NCBI GenBank assembly: GCA_903851455.1 | Contig: CAINOM010000310.1 | Location: forward strand, 1-6,591 | DNA: 6,591 nucleotides | Reading direction: 5' to 3' | DNA from: an uncultured Bacteroidota bacterium | Lineage (GTDB): Bacteria; Bacteroidota; Bacteroidia; Chitinophagales; Chitinophagaceae | Shown: positions 5,569-6,591 of the stretch, one piece after another | Position numbering within the stretch: position 1 is the first letter of the stretch | How the letters are laid out: each line of letters begins with the position of its first letter | The notes under the pieces: model-generated | Seen by the model: the letters and a program-made list of their open reading frames with translations, nothing else | Told to the model about the DNA's origin: nothing | Database searches by the model: none | Translations under genes and position numbers: made by a program

Positions 5569-6318
5569 TCAATTCTTTTTATGCGCTATGTAATAACTTT
5601 CCATGGTATCGTGTACCCGTTTTTTCAAGGCGGCCACGTCGTCCAAAGTCAATCCGGCAGTAGGTATTGGCTCCAGGAAATGAATGCGAATGGGCATAGG
5701 CCACGCCCATATTTTTTTGTTGTACGGCAGTATCTTCCCTGTATTGAAAATTACACCGGGCATAACTGGTTTCTGTGCTTTTATGGCCGTTACAAATGCC
5801 CCGTCAAAAAACGGCTGCATCGGCTGAGCGGTCTTATTCCGGGTTCCCTCGGGGTATAAACATAGATGTATGCCCATGGCCAGCGTTTCCTGCATTTTGG
5901 TAAAGCTCTCCCTGCGGCTGCTCTCATTTTTTCGATCCACAATTATAGATCCACACTTATAGATAATACCGAACAGGGGAATTTTGGACATCTCTATTTT
6001 TGCCAGCGTCTTGTTCGGGCCGGGTATCCAGGGTGAGGACACAGGAATATCCGCAAGCGAATTGTGATTGATGACCACCACATAGTTCTCCCCTTTCTTA
6101 AAGTTTTTCTTACCCTTCCGGATAACAGGAGCAAACGCCAGTGGCATAAATACCCCCATCCAGCCCCTGAACACAATATGCAGCGCCCTTGCCCTATGCG
6201 GCTCCGGCAGCAGCGATATGATCCAGATGGGGATAAAGACAATGAGCATGGTAATGATAAAAATGATCATTGCATACACAATGAACACCCGCCCCAATAT
6301 ATTTTTTATTGCCTTCAT
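5569..6318 (-). CDS. PlsC-type 1-acyl-sn-glycerol-3-phosphate acyltransferase
   Basis: A 249-residue membrane-associated enzyme of the lysophosphatidate acyltransferase family. It adds an acyl chain to lysophosphatidic acid to make phosphatidic acid, the phospholipid precursor. A hydrophobic segment at about 11-37 anchors the N-terminus. Catalytic motif I is NHNSLAD (HX4D, His85 and Asp90). Motif II is GSIIVDRKNESS (123-134), motif III YPEGTRNK (155-162, binds the phosphate), and motif IV the proline-containing VMPGVIFNTG (185-194). Length and motif order are normal. The gene ends in TGA two bases before the DUF2520 start, so the two are almost certainly one operon. It begins 43 bases after ung, with a heptamer repeat filling the gap right up to its start. 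Acceptor specificity (lysophosphatidate or another lysolipid, including ornithine lipids) cannot be told from the sequence. Confidence 0.92.
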   Translation of the reverse strand: MKAIKNILGRVFIVYAMIIFIITMLIVFIPIWIISLLPEPHRARALHIVFRGWMGVFMPLAFAPVIRKGKKNFKKGENYVVVINHNSLADIPVSSPWIPGPNKTLAKIEMSKIPLFGIIYKCGSIIVDRKNESSRRESFTKMQETLAMGIHLCLYPEGTRNKTAQPMQPFFDGAFVTAIKAQKPVMPGVIFNTGKILPYNKKIWAWPMPIRIHFLEPIPTAGLTLDDVAALKKRVHDTMESYYIAHKKN

Positions 6319-6323
6319 GCGGT

Positions 6324-6355
6324 AGTCGTAAGTCTTGAGTCGTAAGTCATGAGTC
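6324..6355. repeat. Tandem heptamer repeat AGTCNTR between ung and the acyltransferase gene
   Basis: Four heptamers follow directly: AGTCGTA, AGTCTTG, AGTCGTA, AGTCATG, then a partial AGTC. Seen as 14-mers, the two copies differ at one base. The block fills most of the 43-base gap and ends five bases before the acyltransferase ATG, in the ribosome-binding region. It is a different repeat family from the TTTGAAAA blocks. Confidence 0.8.
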
Positions 6356-6361
6356 CATTCG

Positions 6362-6591
6362 TTAGTTTATATTCCAGTCTATCGGTTTCTCGCCTTTTTC
6401 GCGCAGCCAGTTGTTTGCCTTGCTGAAATGCCCGCACCCGAAAAAGCCATTATAGGCAGATAGCGGTGAAGGATGCGCGGCCTTCAATATTTTATGTTTT
6501 GTGGCATCTATTAATACTTCTTTGTTTTGAGCAAACTTACCCCACAGCATGAACACGACGTGCTCCTTATCCTTTGAAATATGCTTTATCA
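6362..6591 (-). CDS. ung: Uracil-DNA glycosylase, C-terminal part (partial, runs off right edge)
   Basis: The last 75 or so residues of a family-1 uracil-DNA glycosylase, which removes uracil from DNA to start base-excision repair. The visible sequence runs [21 protein letters not shown], then [32 protein letters not shown], then IDWN. The HPSPLS motif contains the conserved histidine and the leucine that inserts into the DNA helix, and GFFGCxHFSKAN is a strong Ung signature. The frame stays open to the right edge, so the N-terminal part, including the GQDPYH active-site motif, is outside the window. The internal GTG at 6556 is not the true start. It reads toward the acyltransferase gene 43 bases downstream and may share its transcript. 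Confidence 0.95.
   Translation of the reverse strand, partial: IKHISKDKEHVVFMLWGKFAQNKEVLIDATKHKILKAAHPSPLSAYNGFFGCGHFSKANNWLREKGEKPIDWNIN

Noticed and set aside
5570..5572. TTG at 5572 as the start of the DUF2520 protein.
   Set aside because: It is possible, but an ATG two codons later gives a better Rossmann N-terminus (MTFSIIGTGN) and sits two bases after the upstream stop.

Overview
The window looks like a chromosomal segment of a Bacteroidota bacterium, probably near the Chitinophagaceae/Sphingobacteriia. The evidence is: start regions without Shine-Dalgarno sequences, promoter -7 boxes of the Bacteroidota type TAnnTTTG, a scattered four-helix-bundle (23S-IVP-like) gene, and AT-rich TTTGAAAA-type intergenic repeats. 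There are no rRNA or tRNA genes, no CRISPR array and no transposase gene.

Layout. (1) 1-990, minus strand: the N-terminal 330 residues of a large unrecognised secreted protein that runs off the left edge. (2) 991-1107: a short divergent promoter region. At its right end a 14-bp DtxR/MntR-like palindrome overlaps a perfect -7 box a few bases before the next gene. (3) 1108-2985, plus strand: an NRAMP (MntH-like) Mn/Fe transporter fused to a C-terminal universal-stress-protein domain. (4) 3025-6591, minus strand: a colinear run. Read in the direction of transcription it is ung (C-terminal part), a PlsC-type acyltransferase, a Rossmann/DUF2520 protein, a promoter, Isc-type [2Fe-2S] ferredoxin, a broken four-helix-bundle gene, iscX, and a KdsC-like phosphatase.

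How the genes relate. The ferredoxin and IscX belong to the ISC iron-sulfur assembly pathway and would naturally be one transcription unit. Between them sits a roughly 450-bp block: a 119-codon four-helix-bundle gene with an in-frame TGA, enclosed by a perfect 20-bp inverted repeat. The same AT-rich repeat recurs in every gap from 2986 to 4324. The most interesting hypothesis here is that this block is a small element that inserted between fdx and iscX and has since decayed. The second notable signal is the metal-repressor-like operator in front of the NRAMP-USP fusion. It suggests Mn- or Fe-dependent repression of a transporter that also carries its own candidate nucleotide-binding domain. 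The remaining genes are ordinary housekeeping: uracil repair, phospholipid synthesis and Kdo/LPS synthesis.
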